Part shown: positions 1 through 9,989 of the stretch, piece by piece | Layout of the letters: each line of letters starts with the position of its first letter | How positions within the stretch are numbered: the stretch's first letter is position 1 | Assembly (NCBI GenBank): GCA_945928575.1 | Contig: CAMENP010000001.1 | Span: 124,001 to 188,000, forward strand | Direction: 5' to 3' | Length of the DNA: 64,000 nucleotides | Origin: an uncultured Butyrivibrio sp. | GTDB taxonomy: Bacteria > Bacillota > Clostridia > Lachnospirales > Lachnospiraceae | Position numbers and translations under genes: made by a program | Notes under the pieces: model-generated | Databases searched by the model: none | What the model was told of the DNA's origin: nothing | Seen by the model: only the letters and a program-made list of their open reading frames with translations

Positions 1-1101
1 ATCGTGGTTAAGCGTATCAATGAGAAGTGCAATGTATTTGCTCATATCAACACTTACATAATAATCTCTTGAAAGAAGTTCAGGTGTCTGGTATACGAGG
101 TTGGTTGTGAGAACCTTGTCAAAAAGACCGTCTTCATATGCCTTGTCGAACTTGGCCATACCGTTGGTAAAAAGACCGAATGTAGCAGCAAGATAAATTC
201 TGCGCGCCTTGCGTGCCTTAAGTTCTTTGGCAACGTCAAGCATACTTTCGCCTGAAGAAATCATATCATCAATGATAAATACATCCTTGCCTTCAACGGA
301 TGAACCGAGGAATTCATGTGCAACGATAGGGTTACGGCCGTCAACGATTCGTGAGTAATCACGACGTTTGTAGAACATACCCATATCAAGACCAAGAACG
401 TTGGAATAATATACGGCACGTCCCATGGCACCTTCATCCGGGCTGATGATCATCATATGGTCACTGTCAAGTACGAGGTCATCCACATTACGAAGAAGAG
501 CTTTGATGAACTGGTATACCGGCTGGACGGTTTCAAAACCGCTGAGCGGGATAGCGTTCTGTACACGCGGGTCATGTGCATCAAATGTTATTATATTGTC
601 AACGCCCATTCCGATGAGTTCGCGGAGTGCGAGGGCACAGTCGAGAGATTCTCTTCCGCTTCTCTTATGCTGTCTGCTCTCATAGAGGAAAGGCATGATT
701 ACGGTTATTCTCCTTGCTTTACCGCCGAGTGCAGCGATAATTCTTTTGAGATCCTGATAATGGTCATCAGGAGACATATGGTTAATTTCACCGCAAAGTG
801 AATAAGTGAGACTATAGTTACATACATCGACAAGAATGTAAAGGTCATATCCTCTTACGGATTCATTGATCACACCCTTGGCTTCGCCCGAACCAAAACG
901 CGGAACGTTGGTCTTAACAATGTAATTATCTCTCTGGTAGCCTGAGAATGCGATAGTTGTCTTGTGCTCGCTTTCCCGTTCATTTCTCCAGTCAACGATA
1001 TAGTCGTTGATTTTGGCACCGAGTGCCTCGCAGCCCTTTAATGTGATAAGGCCAAGGCTTCCTACCGGGATAGTTTCAAGATCGTTTTCATGCAATTGCA
1101 T
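1..1101 (-). CDS. prs: Ribose-phosphate pyrophosphokinase, C-terminus off the left edge
   Basis: The reverse strand is open from an ATG at 1101 to base 1 (367 codons, no stop), with a GGAGG site 9 nt upstream. The product makes 5-phosphoribosyl 1-pyrophosphate from ribose 5-phosphate and ATP for nucleotide, histidine and tryptophan synthesis. Recognisable segments include ITVIMPFLYESRQHKR, the ITFDAHDPR metal-site region, MIISPDEGAMGRA and the PRPP-loop-like VFIIDDMISSGESM. The N-terminus is longer than that of classical 315-residue Prs, as in the long form that I associate with Lachnospiraceae and relatives. It is the last gene of the leftward prs-dnaC-dnaD block. The C-terminus is missing only because the window ends. 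Confidence 0.9.
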   Translation of the reverse strand, partial: MQLHENDLETIPVGSLGLITLKGCEALGAKINDYIVDWRNERESEHKTTIAFSGYQRDNYIVKTNVPRFGSGEAKGVINESVRGYDLYILVDVCNYSLTYSLCGEINHMSPDDHYQDLKRIIAALGGKARRITVIMPFLYESRQHKRSGRESLDCALALRELIGMGVDNIITFDAHDPRVQNAIPLSGFETVQPVYQFIKALLRNVDDLVLDSDHMMIISPDEGAMGRAVYYSNVLGLDMGMFYKRRDYSRIVDGRNPIVAHEFLGSSVEGKDVFIIDDMISSGESMLDVAKELKARKARRIYLAATFGLFTNGMAKFDKAYEDGLFDKVLTTNLVYQTPELLSRDYYVSVDMSKYIALLIDTLNHD

Positions 1102-1126
1102 AATGATGCTCCTCCATAATAGTGCG

Positions 1127-2086
1127 TTATTTCTTTTTGATAAATCTTATATCATCTCCGTAAAGCTTGAGAAGCTTATAGGAGCTGGATATGCGTGAAA
1201 AAATTCTCTCGGAATACGCATCCATAAGCTCATTCAGTGCGAAATTGGTAGAGATTATGGTTGAACGGCCTCCGAGCAGACGGCTGTTAATACAGTGAAA
1301 TAATTTGGAATTAGTAAAACTGTTGGACAATTCAGTGCCCAGGTCATCTATAATCAGAAGTTCACATTCCTCTATCTGCGACTGTATGCCGCCATCGTCT
1401 TCATTATATGCGGAAAAACTGTCGAAAAGTTCGATTGCCGACATATACAAAACACTGTGTGCATTATCAAGCAGTGCCCTGGCAATACAGTTGGACAGAA
1501 AAGTCTTGCCGACACCTGTGTCGCCATAGAAAAGTATATTATCTCCGGAAGGAAAATGCTGTACAAAATCCTTGCATTTGGACAGCACGCTTTCGGCATT
1601 ATCACGGGAATTTAACCCTGTAGAAGGGTCTGTGAACTCTGTTGAGTAATATTCAAGAGAAAAATTATCAAAAGTCTCATCAGATGAGAAACGGGTGATA
1701 TTGGACTCGCGGTAAAGCAGGTCGATGGATGCCTGTATAAAACAGGAGCATTTCTCGTTACCGATATATCCTGTATCCTTACATTTAGGACATTCGTAAT
1801 GTGGAGTAATGTAATCTTTGGGGAAACCGGCCTGTACGAGCAGTCCGGACATCTGTGACTGTATCTGTGCAATACGGCTGTTAAGTCCGGATAAAGTATT
1901 CTCACCGCGCAATGCTGCCTTTGCCGCGTCAACGGAAAGTGAAGAAATTCTGTCCGATAAAGTCTTATATTGCGGTACAGCCATATAAACCTCGGCGGTA
2001 CGGGCGTCGAGTTCATGTATGGTCTTCATCTGCTTTGCGTTATATTCACGCATGATTTCGTTGTACTGTGAATTGTTAAGTACCAC
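1127..2086 (-). CDS. dnaC: DnaC/DnaI-type ATP-binding replicative helicase loader
   Basis: This 319-residue AAA+ ATPase is expected to load the replicative helicase at oriC and during restart, in the cytoplasm. The start is GTG with GGAGG 8 nt upstream. An N-terminal helical part is followed by a four-cysteine zinc-finger-like segment (YECPKCKDTG then EKCSCF, about residues 97-115). The Walker A motif is GDTGVGKT (about 188-195) and Walker B is LLIIDDLG. An arginine-finger-like SERIFSRI lies near the C-terminus. It sits 15 bp downstream of the DnaD-domain gene, so the two are probably co-transcribed; paired DnaD and DnaC/DnaI proteins act together in Firmicute primosomes. Confidence 0.9.
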   Translation of the reverse strand: MVLNNSQYNEIMREYNAKQMKTIHELDARTAEVYMAVPQYKTLSDRISSLSVDAAKAALRGENTLSGLNSRIAQIQSQMSGLLVQAGFPKDYITPHYECPKCKDTGYIGNEKCSCFIQASIDLLYRESNITRFSSDETFDNFSLEYYSTEFTDPSTGLNSRDNAESVLSKCKDFVQHFPSGDNILFYGDTGVGKTFLSNCIARALLDNAHSVLYMSAIELFDSFSAYNEDDGGIQSQIEECELLIIDDLGTELSNSFTNSKLFHCINSRLLGGRSTIISTNFALNELMDAYSERIFSRISSSYKLLKLYGDDIRFIKKK

Positions 2087-2101
2087 AACCGGTTCCTCCG
2101 T

Positions 2102-3145
2102 TTATTTGTCATTATTGAGAAGCTTCTTCTCAAGTTCTTCAAAATTATATGTACGTTGTGAAAAATTATTGAATTTATTGGTCTTAGCCGGTGCCGGAGC
2201 CTTGGCTGTAACGGGAACGGTTATCTTGGCACGGAAGCCCGCATCAAGAACCTTAAGTTCTGACGGTGTGTGTACTCCGGCCGTTTTCCATTTACGGAGT
2301 ATGCCGTCCGTATAACTGAAATTAGGCTTCCCCATACTTAAAATTGTACGGCGGCATGCCTCGGTGATCATTTCTTTGTCAAAACCATAATCATCATACC
2401 AACGGTTGATAAAATCAAGCTCAGCCGGTGTAAGGTTTCTGTCGGAAAGCCCGAACGCTTTCATGACCGGAAGAGTGCGCCTGCTGTATAACGTGGAAGC
2501 GTCCTTGGCGGCATCCACGGTGGAAATGCCCTGCTCGGTCCAGTTAATTGCAACCTTCTCCATATAGCGCAGGCTGGTATGCTGGTTGCTGATACAATAC
2601 TCAACAAGATACTCAATCAGCTCGCTGGACATTCCGAGTGTCTCCCGTATGTAAAGAATCGTGCGTACATCCGTAGGACTTAACGGAGCACCGATATATT
2701 TCTCTACAATATACAGAAGCTGCTTGATGTCCTCACGTTCCCTGAGTTCGTCAAACTCCGCACGCGAAAAAGAAGATGCAGAATCAGAAGGAACCTTAGT
2801 ATCATTAGCGGGAACGGCGGCTTCACGCGAAACAGCTGTATCCGGAGCGGTAAGATCGTTGATTATCACGGAAACAGGCTCGCCGTTTCCGTCAAAAGCA
2901 ACATTAAGAACATCGTGCTCCGACCAATAGCGCAGTGCACGTATGACATCATTCTCTGTATGATTAAGGCTGTCTGCAATTTCACATAAAGAAAGTTCAC
3001 CCGGTACGTCGCTCATATGTCGTATAAGATACAGATAAACCTTGACAAATTCGCCGTTGGCATCCTTCATGTACCTGTCCACAAAAATATTGGAAATGAC
3101 GGTCTCTTTTGCAGTAACTGCGGAACAAATATTAACCTTCTTCAT
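2102..3145 (-). CDS. DnaD domain primosome protein
   Basis: This protein of about 347 residues is a DnaD-family replication initiation or restart protein, DNA-binding and cytoplasmic. The N-terminal part (about 1-90) looks like a winged helix, with YLYLIRHMSDVPGELSLCEI and an NDVIRALRYW helix. The C-terminal half has two DnaD-like segments, the second around FINRWYDDYGFDKEMITEAC and PNFSYTDGILRKW (about 265-310), followed by a low-complexity Ala/Pro/Lys linker. The ATG at 3154 is only 2 nt from the GGAGG, so I prefer the in-frame ATG at 3145, 11 nt away. It lies just upstream of the helicase-loader gene. Confidence 0.82.
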   Translation of the reverse strand: MKKVNICSAVTAKETVISNIFVDRYMKDANGEFVKVYLYLIRHMSDVPGELSLCEIADSLNHTENDVIRALRYWSEHDVLNVAFDGNGEPVSVIINDLTAPDTAVSREAAVPANDTKVPSDSASSFSRAEFDELREREDIKQLLYIVEKYIGAPLSPTDVRTILYIRETLGMSSELIEYLVEYCISNQHTSLRYMEKVAINWTEQGISTVDAAKDASTLYSRRTLPVMKAFGLSDRNLTPAELDFINRWYDDYGFDKEMITEACRRTILSMGKPNFSYTDGILRKWKTAGVHTPSELKVLDAGFRAKITVPVTAKAPAPAKTNKFNNFSQRTYNFEELEKKLLNNDK

Positions 3146-3205
3146 CTCATGCATGTCCTCCGAAAATACGCTGTTATTGAGTATATCACAGCATATTTTA
3201 AAAGT

Positions 3206-4591
3206 CTAATAATTCTTAAGGAGTTCTTCGCCCACATCCACGATGTTGCCGGCGCCCATTGTAATCACCAGGTCACCCGGTCTGCAGGTATCGACAATAT
3301 GCTGTTCTATTTTATGAAAATCCGGCTCATATATACAAGGCGTTCCCGTCTTGTCAATTAAAGCCTTTATATCGGCTGATGATATGCCGAGAGTATTTTT
3401 CTCACGTGCCGCATAGATGTCGGCAAGTATTACCTCATCAGCCCCGTGTGCAAGCACATCCGCAAAGTCATTTAAAAATGCCTTGGTCCTGGTGTAAGTA
3501 TGCGGCTGGAAAATAACCACGATACGGTTATGCGGATAGTTGGCAGCCGATGCTAACGTCGCCGCGATCTCAGCAGGATGATGTGCATAATCATCTATAA
3601 TGGTAAATCCGTTAAGCTCGCCTTTCTTCTGGAAACGACGATCCGTTCCGTGAAAATCAAGAAGGGACTTAGTGTATATTTCAGGATCGATACCGAGGTG
3701 TGCCGCAACCGCAATGGCCGCAAGGCTGTTGTATACATTATGGATACCGGGAACGCCGAGTGTAATCCGTCCGCATTCCACGGAGTGATGTACAAGAGTG
3801 TAACTGCAGCATCCCGTATCGTTAAATGTAATGTCCGTTGCCGTGTAATCACAGGAAGGAGTGCTTCCCACGGTAACTACCGGACACTTGGTATCTTCTG
3901 TTATATATGAATAATTATCGATATCGCCGTTGATTACAAGCAGCCCGTCTGCCGGAAGAAGTGCGGCGTATCTGCGGAATGAATGGCGTATATCATCAAT
4001 ATCCTTGAAAAAATCGAGGTGGTCTTCCTGCACATTCAGGATAACTCCGATTGTAGGGCAGAAAGAGAGAAAACTATTGGTATATTCACATGCTTCCGTA
4101 ATAAAATTGGAAGAATGTCCTACTCTTAAATTACCCCCGATGGAATGAAGCATACCGCCGACTGATACGGTAGGATCAAGTCCGGCCGCAAGAAGTATCT
4201 CGGTAAGCATGGAAGTCGTTGTCGTCTTGCCGTGTGTTCCCGAAACTCCGATAGCTACCTTATAGTTAGACATAATCTCGCCAAGAAGTTCGGCTCTTGT
4301 AAGAATAGGAATACCCTTTGCGGTAATTGCCGCAAATTCAGGATTATCCGGGTGAATTGCCGCGGTATAAACCGCTACATCTATATCATCTGTAATATTA
4401 TCCGCTGTCTGACCGATATGCACCGGGACACCCTGGCTTATAAGACGGTCTGTAAGCTCGGACTGTTTCATATCCGAACCTGAAATTCTGAATCCTTTGG
4501 AAAGGAGTATGTCGGCGAGACCGCTCATACTGATTCCGCCTATGCCCATAAAATATACATGAACAGGCTTGTTAAAATCTATATGATACAT
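3206..4591 (-). CDS. murC: UDP-N-acetylmuramate--L-alanine ligase
   Basis: MurC adds L-alanine to UDP-MurNAc, the first amino acid step of peptidoglycan precursor synthesis in the cytoplasm. The start at 4591 (MYHIDF) has GGAG about 7 nt upstream; an in-frame ATG at 4609 lies inside the ribosome binding site. The length, 461 residues, is normal for the family. Motifs in order are the N-terminal dinucleotide-like MGIGGISMSGLA, the ATP P-loop GVSGTHGKTTTTSML, the EACEYTNSFL Mur-ligase signature, NVQEDHLDFF and DDYAHHPAEI. It is on the same strand as the replication genes but separated by a small gap, and diverges from glgC. Confidence 0.95.
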   Translation of the reverse strand: MYHIDFNKPVHVYFMGIGGISMSGLADILLSKGFRISGSDMKQSELTDRLISQGVPVHIGQTADNITDDIDVAVYTAAIHPDNPEFAAITAKGIPILTRAELLGEIMSNYKVAIGVSGTHGKTTTTSMLTEILLAAGLDPTVSVGGMLHSIGGNLRVGHSSNFITEACEYTNSFLSFCPTIGVILNVQEDHLDFFKDIDDIRHSFRRYAALLPADGLLVINGDIDNYSYITEDTKCPVVTVGSTPSCDYTATDITFNDTGCCSYTLVHHSVECGRITLGVPGIHNVYNSLAAIAVAAHLGIDPEIYTKSLLDFHGTDRRFQKKGELNGFTIIDDYAHHPAEIAATLASAANYPHNRIVVIFQPHTYTRTKAFLNDFADVLAHGADEVILADIYAAREKNTLGISSADIKALIDKTGTPCIYEPDFHKIEQHIVDTCRPGDLVITMGAGNIVDVGEELLKNY

Positions 4592-4848
4592 AATATCTCC
4601 AATCTTCAATCTGATTAGCTTATTTAAGTTATATTGTATACCATTTATAATATAAATGTAAAGTACATAAAAAAAGTTACGGATACATAATAAACAGCCC
4701 CGTATTGTAAAATGTATACAAAAATTGTTTTCTAAACTGTATTTTTTTGGTAAATTTACGATTTTTACTTTTAATTGTGTGAATGTTATGGTACAATAAT
4801 ATCACTACGAATGCAGACTAGTAAATATACAGACTAGAGGTGATTTAT

Positions 4849-6123
4849 ATGGTAAAGAAAGAAATGATAGCCATGTTGTTGGCTGGCGGACAGGGCAGCC
4901 GTCTGGGTGTACTTACATCTAAAGTTGCCAAGCCGGCAGTTGCATTCGGCGGCAAATACAGAATAATTGATTTCCCGCTCAGCAACTGCATCAATTCAGG
5001 TATTGATACGGTGGGTGTACTCACACAGTATCAGCCTTTGAGACTTAATACTCATATCGGAATCGGTATTCCGTGGGATCTTGACCGTAATGTGGGCGGT
5101 GTGACGATTCTTCCTCCGTATGAGAAGAGTACAAGCAGTGAGTGGTACACAGGTACCGCCAATGCTATTTATCAGAACCTGGATTATATGGAATTGTATA
5201 ATCCGGATTATGTACTTATTTTATCAGGTGACCATATCTATAAGATGGATTACGAGATTATGCTCGACTACCATAAGGCAAGCAATGCGGATGTTACGAT
5301 CGCAGCAATGCCGGTTCCTATGGAAGAGGCCAGCAGATTCGGTATACTGATAACTGATGAAGATAACAGAATAACAGAATTTGAGGAGAAACCGGCTAAT
5401 CCGAGAAGTAATCTTGCTTCAATGGGTATTTATATTTTCAGCTGGAAGGTTCTCAAGGAAGCGCTCGTCAAGATGAAGGATCAGAAGGGCTGCGATTTCG
5501 GTAAGCATATTATACCTTACTGTTTCGAGAATAATAAGAGACTCTTCGCTTACGAGTACAACGGATATTGGAAAGATGTAGGAACACTCAGTTCATATTG
5601 GGAAGCCAATATGGAGCTCATTGACATCATTCCTGAATTTAATCTTTACGAAGAATTATGGAAAATTTACACTAAGGCAGATGCGATTCAACCACAGTAC
5701 ATATCGGCAGATGCCCATATTGAACGAAGCATAATAGGTGAGAGTACGGAGGTTTACGGTACCATCAAGAATTCCGTAATCGGATCGGGCGTTATCATAG
5801 AAGAGGGCGCCGAGGTAGTCGATTCAATTATTATGCAGAATACCGTAGTCGGTAAGAACGCCAAGATTCATAAGGCGATTATCGCGGACAGTGTTGAGAT
5901 CGGTGAGAATGCCGAGATCGGCGTAGGCGAGGAGGAACCAAGTAAGCTTGATACCAAGATTTATGCCTCAGATCTGGTTACAATCGGTGAGAATTCATAT
6001 ATTCCTGCGGACGTTAAGATCGGTAAGAACACAGCTATTTCGGGTGTTACCGAGAGTTCGGATTATCCGGACGGATTACTTGAGTCAGGCGGATATATCA
6101 TTAAGGCAGGTGAAGACAGATGA
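4849..6123 (+). CDS. glgC: Glucose-1-phosphate adenylyltransferase, catalytic subunit
   Basis: The enzyme makes ADP-glucose from glucose 1-phosphate and ATP for glycogen synthesis. The start at 4849 has AGAGG 8 nt upstream; the in-frame GTG at 4840 falls inside that site. The N-terminal nucleotidyltransferase motif [15 protein letters not shown] is intact, followed by [30 protein letters not shown] with its catalytic Asp, and FEEKP. The C-terminal part (about 290-420) is a left-handed beta-helix with hexapeptide-like repeats. Length (424 residues) is typical. It overlaps glgD by 4 bp (ATGA), so the two subunits are translationally coupled, as in many Firmicutes. Confidence 0.96.
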   Translation: MVKKEMIAMLLAGGQGSRLGVLTSKVAKPAVAFGGKYRIIDFPLSNCINSGIDTVGVLTQYQPLRLNTHIGIGIPWDLDRNVGGVTILPPYEKSTSSEWYTGTANAIYQNLDYMELYNPDYVLILSGDHIYKMDYEIMLDYHKASNADVTIAAMPVPMEEASRFGILITDEDNRITEFEEKPANPRSNLASMGIYIFSWKVLKEALVKMKDQKGCDFGKHIIPYCFENNKRLFAYEYNGYWKDVGTLSSYWEANMELIDIIPEFNLYEELWKIYTKADAIQPQYISADAHIERSIIGESTEVYGTIKNSVIGSGVIIEEGAEVVDSIIMQNTVVGKNAKIHKAIIADSVEIGENAEIGVGEEEPSKLDTKIYASDLVTIGENSYIPADVKIGKNTAISGVTESSDYPDGLLESGGYIIKAGEDR

Positions 6124-7241
6124 GAGCAGTTGGTGTAATTTTAGCAGGCGGAAATAACAAAATGATGCGCGAGTTATCCAATAAGAGGGCAATCGCGGCA
6201 ATGCCTATAGCAGGCAGTTACAGATCGATTGATTTTGCGTTGAGTAATATGTCGAATTCGCATATCGGCAAGGTTGCAGTTATCACACAGTATAATGCAA
6301 GATCACTTAATGAACACCTGAGTTCATCCAAATGGTGGGACTTTGGCAGAAAGCAGGGTGGTTTATTTGTATTTAATCCTACGATTACCAACGAGCACAG
6401 TGTATGGTACAGAGGAACGGCCGATGCGCTTTATCAGAATATTGATTTCTTAAGGAACAGCCATGAGCCGTATGTTGTAATCGCATCGGGAGATGGCGTA
6501 TATAAGCTTGACTACAATAAGGTACTGGAGTATCATATTGAGAAGAAGGCTGATATCACAGTTGTTGTCAAAGACATTGACTCGGCTGAGGATGCCAGAA
6601 GATTTGGCGTTGTCAGACTTGCTGAGGACAACAGAATAACCGATTTCGAAGAGAAGCCGGTTGAGACGGATATTACTACTGTATCAACAGGAATTTATGT
6701 AATAAGAAGACGTCTTCTTATTGAACTTCTCCAGAAAGCGGATGAAGAAGATCGATACGATTTTGTTAAGGATATTCTCATCAGATATAAGAATATCAAG
6801 AGAATATACGGATATAAGCTTGATACATATTGGAGTAATATTTCCACGGCGGAAGCATATTTTAAGACTAATATGGACTTCCTTAAGAAGGATGTAAGGG
6901 ATTTCTTCTTTAAGCAGTATTCAGATATTTATTCCAAGGTTGATGATCTGGCACCTGCCAAGTACAACCCGGGTTCAAGCGTTAAGAACAGTCTTATTGC
7001 CAGCGGATGCATTATCAACGGCAGCGTTGAGGATTCGGTAATCTTTAAGAAGGTTTATATCGGCAATAATTGTACAATCAAGAATTGTATCGTACTTAAT
7101 GATGTCCACATCGGTGATAACAGTTACTTCGAAAACTGCATCATAGAGAGCAGGGACACTATTAAACCGAATACAACTTACGTGGGTAAGGATGGAGAGA
7201 TCAAGATCGTTATTGAGAAGAACGAGAGATACTCTATCTGA
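6120..7241 (+). CDS. glgD: GlgD, non-catalytic-type glucose-1-phosphate adenylyltransferase subunit
   Basis: This 373-residue paralog of GlgC is the usual second subunit of the Firmicute ADP-glucose pyrophosphorylase and tunes activity of the GlgC/GlgD heteromer. The fold is the same, but the nucleotide-binding loop is degenerate: [16 protein letters not shown] replaces the GGQGSRL motif of Glg[11 protein letters not shown] and FEEKP are retained, and a shorter beta-helix C-terminus follows. It starts in the ATGA overlap with glgC. No terminator is obvious between it and spoVG 60 bp downstream. Confidence 0.93.
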   Translation: MRAVGVILAGGNNKMMRELSNKRAIAAMPIAGSYRSIDFALSNMSNSHIGKVAVITQYNARSLNEHLSSSKWWDFGRKQGGLFVFNPTITNEHSVWYRGTADALYQNIDFLRNSHEPYVVIASGDGVYKLDYNKVLEYHIEKKADITVVVKDIDSAEDARRFGVVRLAEDNRITDFEEKPVETDITTVSTGIYVIRRRLLIELLQKADEEDRYDFVKDILIRYKNIKRIYGYKLDTYWSNISTAEAYFKTNMDFLKKDVRDFFFKQYSDIYSKVDDLAPAKYNPGSSVKNSLIASGCIINGSVEDSVIFKKVYIGNNCTIKNCIVLNDVHIGDNSYFENCIIESRDTIKPNTTYVGKDGEIKIVIEKNERYSI

Positions 7242-7301
7242 GATAAGTTGTGATTCACACATTTACAAATTTTAAGGATATTACAGAGAAAGGACGAAAT
7301 T

Positions 7302-7559
7302 ATGCAAATAACAGATGTCAGAATTCGGAAGGTGGAGAAAGAGGGTAAAATGAAAGCGGTAGCATCAATCACCATTGATAATGAATTCGTAGTTCATGAT
7401 ATCAAGATAATCGACGGCGATAAGGGACTCTTTATTGCCATGCCGAGTAAGAAGACGCTCGACGGTGAATACAGAGACATCGCACATCCTATTAATTCCG
7501 ATACAAGGGACCGCATCCAGCGGAGCGTAATCCAGGCATATGAAGCCACAGAGGAATAA
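7302..7559 (+). CDS. spoVG: SpoVG family septation and sporulation regulator
   Basis: This 85-residue protein matches SpoVG along its length: it opens [10 protein letters not shown], has the [20 protein letters not shown] segment ([19 protein letters not shown]) and ends in the usual acidic tail after the RD(I/R)IQ helix. SpoVG family members are small nucleic-acid-binding regulators affecting septation, sporulation or virulence in Firmicutes. AGAAAGGA lies just upstream of the ATG. A strong intrinsic terminator follows 23 bp after the stop, so this is the end of the glgC-glgD-spoVG stretch. Confidence 0.95.
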   Translation: MQITDVRIRKVEKEGKMKAVASITIDNEFVVHDIKIIDGDKGLFIAMPSKKTLDGEYRDIAHPINSDTRDRIQRSVIQAYEATEE

Positions 7560-7582
7560 CGGGAACTAAAGTCAAAGATATA

Positions 7583-7618
7583 AGCGCCATACAGTGTGGG
7601 ACTGTATGGCGCTTTTTT
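7583..7618 (+). terminator. Intrinsic terminator after spoVG
   Basis: A perfect 13 bp stem (AGCGCCATACAGT / ACTGTATGGCGCT) with a 5 nt loop is followed by a run of T. It ends directly against the stop of the convergent gene at 7620, so it probably serves both strands in part. Confidence 0.93.
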
Positions 7619-7619
7619 G

Positions 7620-8051
7620 CTAATCCAATATATTTTCTCCCATGTCGCACAGAAGTTCATTGAGTTCCATTACAGTGAGATGTTTATTCAATGCGAAAAT
7701 AATGATACTGTCACGGCGGCTTTTGGAATACAGCTTTCCGTATCCTGCGGACATAAGCGCGCGGTCGGTCTGTGCGGGATCAAGCCTTATTGCCATACAT
7801 ATTGCAATTGCTTTATCCCTTGACGGCTTGCGCATTCCGTTAAGAATCTGGTAACCGTAATTCCGCTGGATGAGAGAATCTCTTATAATATCGGCTGCCT
7901 GAAGACTATTATCATTGATTATATGGTTGACATATTCGGCAAAATCAGGGACACCTTCTTTAGGAAGCGCATCAGTATAATTGCCAAGCTCCGTTTCGGT
8001 TGAAATACCGGAGAGTATTTTCATTAATTCGTCGGTTGTTTTCTGGTTCAT
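7620..8051 (-). CDS. Helix-turn-helix-like protein divergent from a Ser/Thr kinase gene
   Basis: This 143-residue cytoplasmic protein starts at 8051 (MNQKTTDEL), with AAAGGA 6 nt upstream, rather than at the upstream in-frame ATG at 8090. The middle (about 60-110) carries an XRE-like helical pattern with YGYQILNGMRKPSRDKAIAI, followed by LDPAQTDRALMSAGYGKLY and RRDSIIIFALNKHLTVMELN. This string resembles a helix-turn-helix family that I associate with Firmicute kinase genes; I have not searched for it. The gene diverges from the kinase across a 68 bp gap, which suggests a functional pair. A DNA-binding or kinase-partner role is inference. Confidence 0.68.
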   Translation of the reverse strand: MNQKTTDELMKILSGISTETELGNYTDALPKEGVPDFAEYVNHIINDNSLQAADIIRDSLIQRNYGYQILNGMRKPSRDKAIAICMAIRLDPAQTDRALMSAGYGKLYSKSRRDSIIIFALNKHLTVMELNELLCDMGENILD

Positions 8052-8119
8052 ATGTAATCCTTTATGTGTTATAATGTAAAAATAATACAATTTTCATTAC
8101 ATAAAAGCAAGGGGCAAAG

Positions 8120-9196
8120 ATGAAACTGTCGGACGAATACAGACTGTCACAATATAAAGATTTGGGAATGCTTGCGGGAAATACAGGCGTTCATCTGGTA
8201 AGAAATGAAGCAACGGGTGTGATCTGTGTGCAGAAACGGGTTTCAATCGACCGTGTCGAGGTGTATGAATATCTCAGATCCATGAATATTGCAGGCATAC
8301 CGCATATATATGAGTGCGTAGAGGATGGGGACAGCCTTGTAATTGTGGAGCAGTACATAAATGGACGGACAATAGATGAAATAGTGGAAGCGGACGGTCT
8401 TTTTACACAGAAACGAGCACTTGAAATTATTGCCGAACTCTGTGATATATTGAAACCGCTTCATCAGCCGCAGAACCCGCTTATCTGCAGAGACCTGAAA
8501 GCTGCTAATATTATGCTTGCGGAATCGGGAAGGGTGGTAATTGTTGATTTTGATATAGCGAGAATCTACAGACCCGGACTTAATAAGGATACGACACTTC
8601 TGGGAACGGAAGGATATGCGGCACCGGAACAGTTCGGTTTCGGACAGACGGACGCGAGGACGGATATCTATGCATTGGGGGTGCTGCTCAATTACATGAT
8701 AACGGGCAGGATGCCGGCGGATGAGATGCCGCCCGGCAGGGTTGGCAGTATAATCAGCAAGTGTACCAGACTTAAACCGGATGAACGGTATGGTAATGTT
8801 TCGGAACTTAAGGATGATATTACGCGGAAAGGAATTACCGGTCCCAAAGACAGAAGAAGATTCCTGCCGCCGGGATTCCGTACCCTGAAGCCGTGGAAAA
8901 TGATAATTGCGCTGCTCGGATATGCGGGAATAACTGCCGTATGCCGTGTCGTGGTGTACACTACGCCCGACGGACCGGCACCTATGCGCGAACAGATAAC
9001 CGGCCGTATAGCGTTGTGGATATCACAGATGGCCATGGTTTTTATTGCATGCAATTATTGCGGTATCAGGGACAGGATACCGATTGTGAAGAACAGGCAT
9101 ATTTTTGTCCGAATTATAGGATATATTATACTTGAATTCCTGCTTATCCTTGCGGCAGCGGCGGTATCATCTTTAATAGACGTTTTCGCCCGATAA
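8120..9196 (+). CDS. Membrane-anchored serine/threonine protein kinase, shortened
   Basis: This 358-residue protein has an N-terminal Hanks-type kinase domain (about 1-240). Visible motifs are a VAIK-like CVQKR lysine, CRDLKAANIM in place of HRDxKxxN, DFD in place of DFG, and the activation-segment end AAPEQFG followed by DARTDIYALGV. The C-terminus has three hydrophobic segments (about 260-280, 295-315, 325-350), so it is anchored in the membrane by its tail and has no PASTA domains. The catalytic Asp and Asn are kept, so activity is plausible. It is divergent from the helix-turn-helix gene and 79 bp upstream of a zinc-ribbon membrane protein gene. Confidence 0.85.
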   Translation: MKLSDEYRLSQYKDLGMLAGNTGVHLVRNEATGVICVQKRVSIDRVEVYEYLRSMNIAGIPHIYECVEDGDSLVIVEQYINGRTIDEIVEADGLFTQKRALEIIAELCDILKPLHQPQNPLICRDLKAANIMLAESGRVVIVDFDIARIYRPGLNKDTTLLGTEGYAAPEQFGFGQTDARTDIYALGVLLNYMITGRMPADEMPPGRVGSIISKCTRLKPDERYGNVSELKDDITRKGITGPKDRRRFLPPGFRTLKPWKMIIALLGYAGITAVCRVVVYTTPDGPAPMREQITGRIALWISQMAMVFIACNYCGIRDRIPIVKNRHIFVRIIGYIILEFLLILAAAAVSSLIDVFAR

Positions 9197-9275
9197 AATG
9201 TATGCAGCCTGCATACCAAATATTGATTCCGGACGTGTATTATGTAATCAAAAACATAACACGGAGGAAAAGGAT

Positions 9276-9917
9276 ATGGAACAGGAAGTTAAGAAGGAAA
9301 CCAAAATCTGCAAATACTGTAAAACAGAGATACCTAAGAATGCAAAGGTATGTCCGGTGTGCCGTAAGAAACAGAAACATATAGGCGGATTTATTGCGCT
9401 CGGTATTGTCGCACTTATCGTTGTGATAATTATAGCTGCCAATGCGGGAAGCGATTCCAAGCCAAAGAAAGTGGGCGATGACAAAAGCGCATCGGCCGGA
9501 AACGCCGACAGTGAAGAGAAGGATGTGTTCACTAAGGGTGAGATAGCTGAAATGAACGGAGTACAGGTAACTCTTAAAGATTATGAGGAAAGTAACGGTA
9601 CTGATTTTCTGAAACCTGATGATGGGAATGTATTTGTTATAGTTACATTTGAGATTGCAAATAATTCAGACTCCGAAATTTCGGTAAGCAGTATTGCAAG
9701 TTTCGAGGCATATGTTGATGATTATTCGGTAAGTACATCAATTTCGGCCGAGTCGGTCAAGGATGGCGTCAGTACGCTTGACGGAACAGTGGCTGCAGGC
9801 AAGAAGATGAGCGGTATAATCGGATATGAAGTTCCGAAAGACTGGAAAAATATGGAAATAAGTTTTACCGAAAACGTCTGGAAAGATGCCGCATTTAAGT
9901 TTGAGATAAACAAGTAA
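9276..9917 (+). CDS. Zinc-ribbon, single-pass membrane protein with DUF4352-like domain
   Basis: The start at 9276 (MEQEVKKE) has GGAGG 8 nt upstream; an in-frame ATG at 9198 is less likely. The 213-residue protein has a small zinc ribbon (CKYCKTEIPKNAKVCPVC, about 13-30), one membrane helix (GGFIALGIVALIVVIIIAAN, about 38-57), a low-complexity linker, and an extracytoplasmic beta-rich domain resembling DUF4352 (ITxxGVQVTLKDYE, then VFVIVTFEIANNSDSEI and a VAAGKKMSGIIGYEVP segment). The family has no firm biochemical function. It follows the kinase gene and ends at a terminator, so the two may form one unit. Confidence 0.8.
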   Translation: MEQEVKKETKICKYCKTEIPKNAKVCPVCRKKQKHIGGFIALGIVALIVVIIIAANAGSDSKPKKVGDDKSASAGNADSEEKDVFTKGEIAEMNGVQVTLKDYEESNGTDFLKPDDGNVFVIVTFEIANNSDSEISVSSIASFEAYVDDYSVSTSISAESVKDGVSTLDGTVAAGKKMSGIIGYEVPKDWKNMEISFTENVWKDAAFKFEINK

Positions 9918-9944
9918 AACCATAAATATATTTTATCACATAAT

Positions 9945-9975
9945 GAGACTGTGTCGAAATGACGCGGTCTCTTTT
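9945..9975 (+). terminator. Intrinsic terminator after the zinc-ribbon gene
   Basis: GAGACTGTGTC and GACGCGGTCTC form an 11 bp stem with three G-U pairs around a GAAAT loop, followed by TTTT. Confidence 0.8.
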
Positions 9976-9989
9976 GATTTACTTATTTC

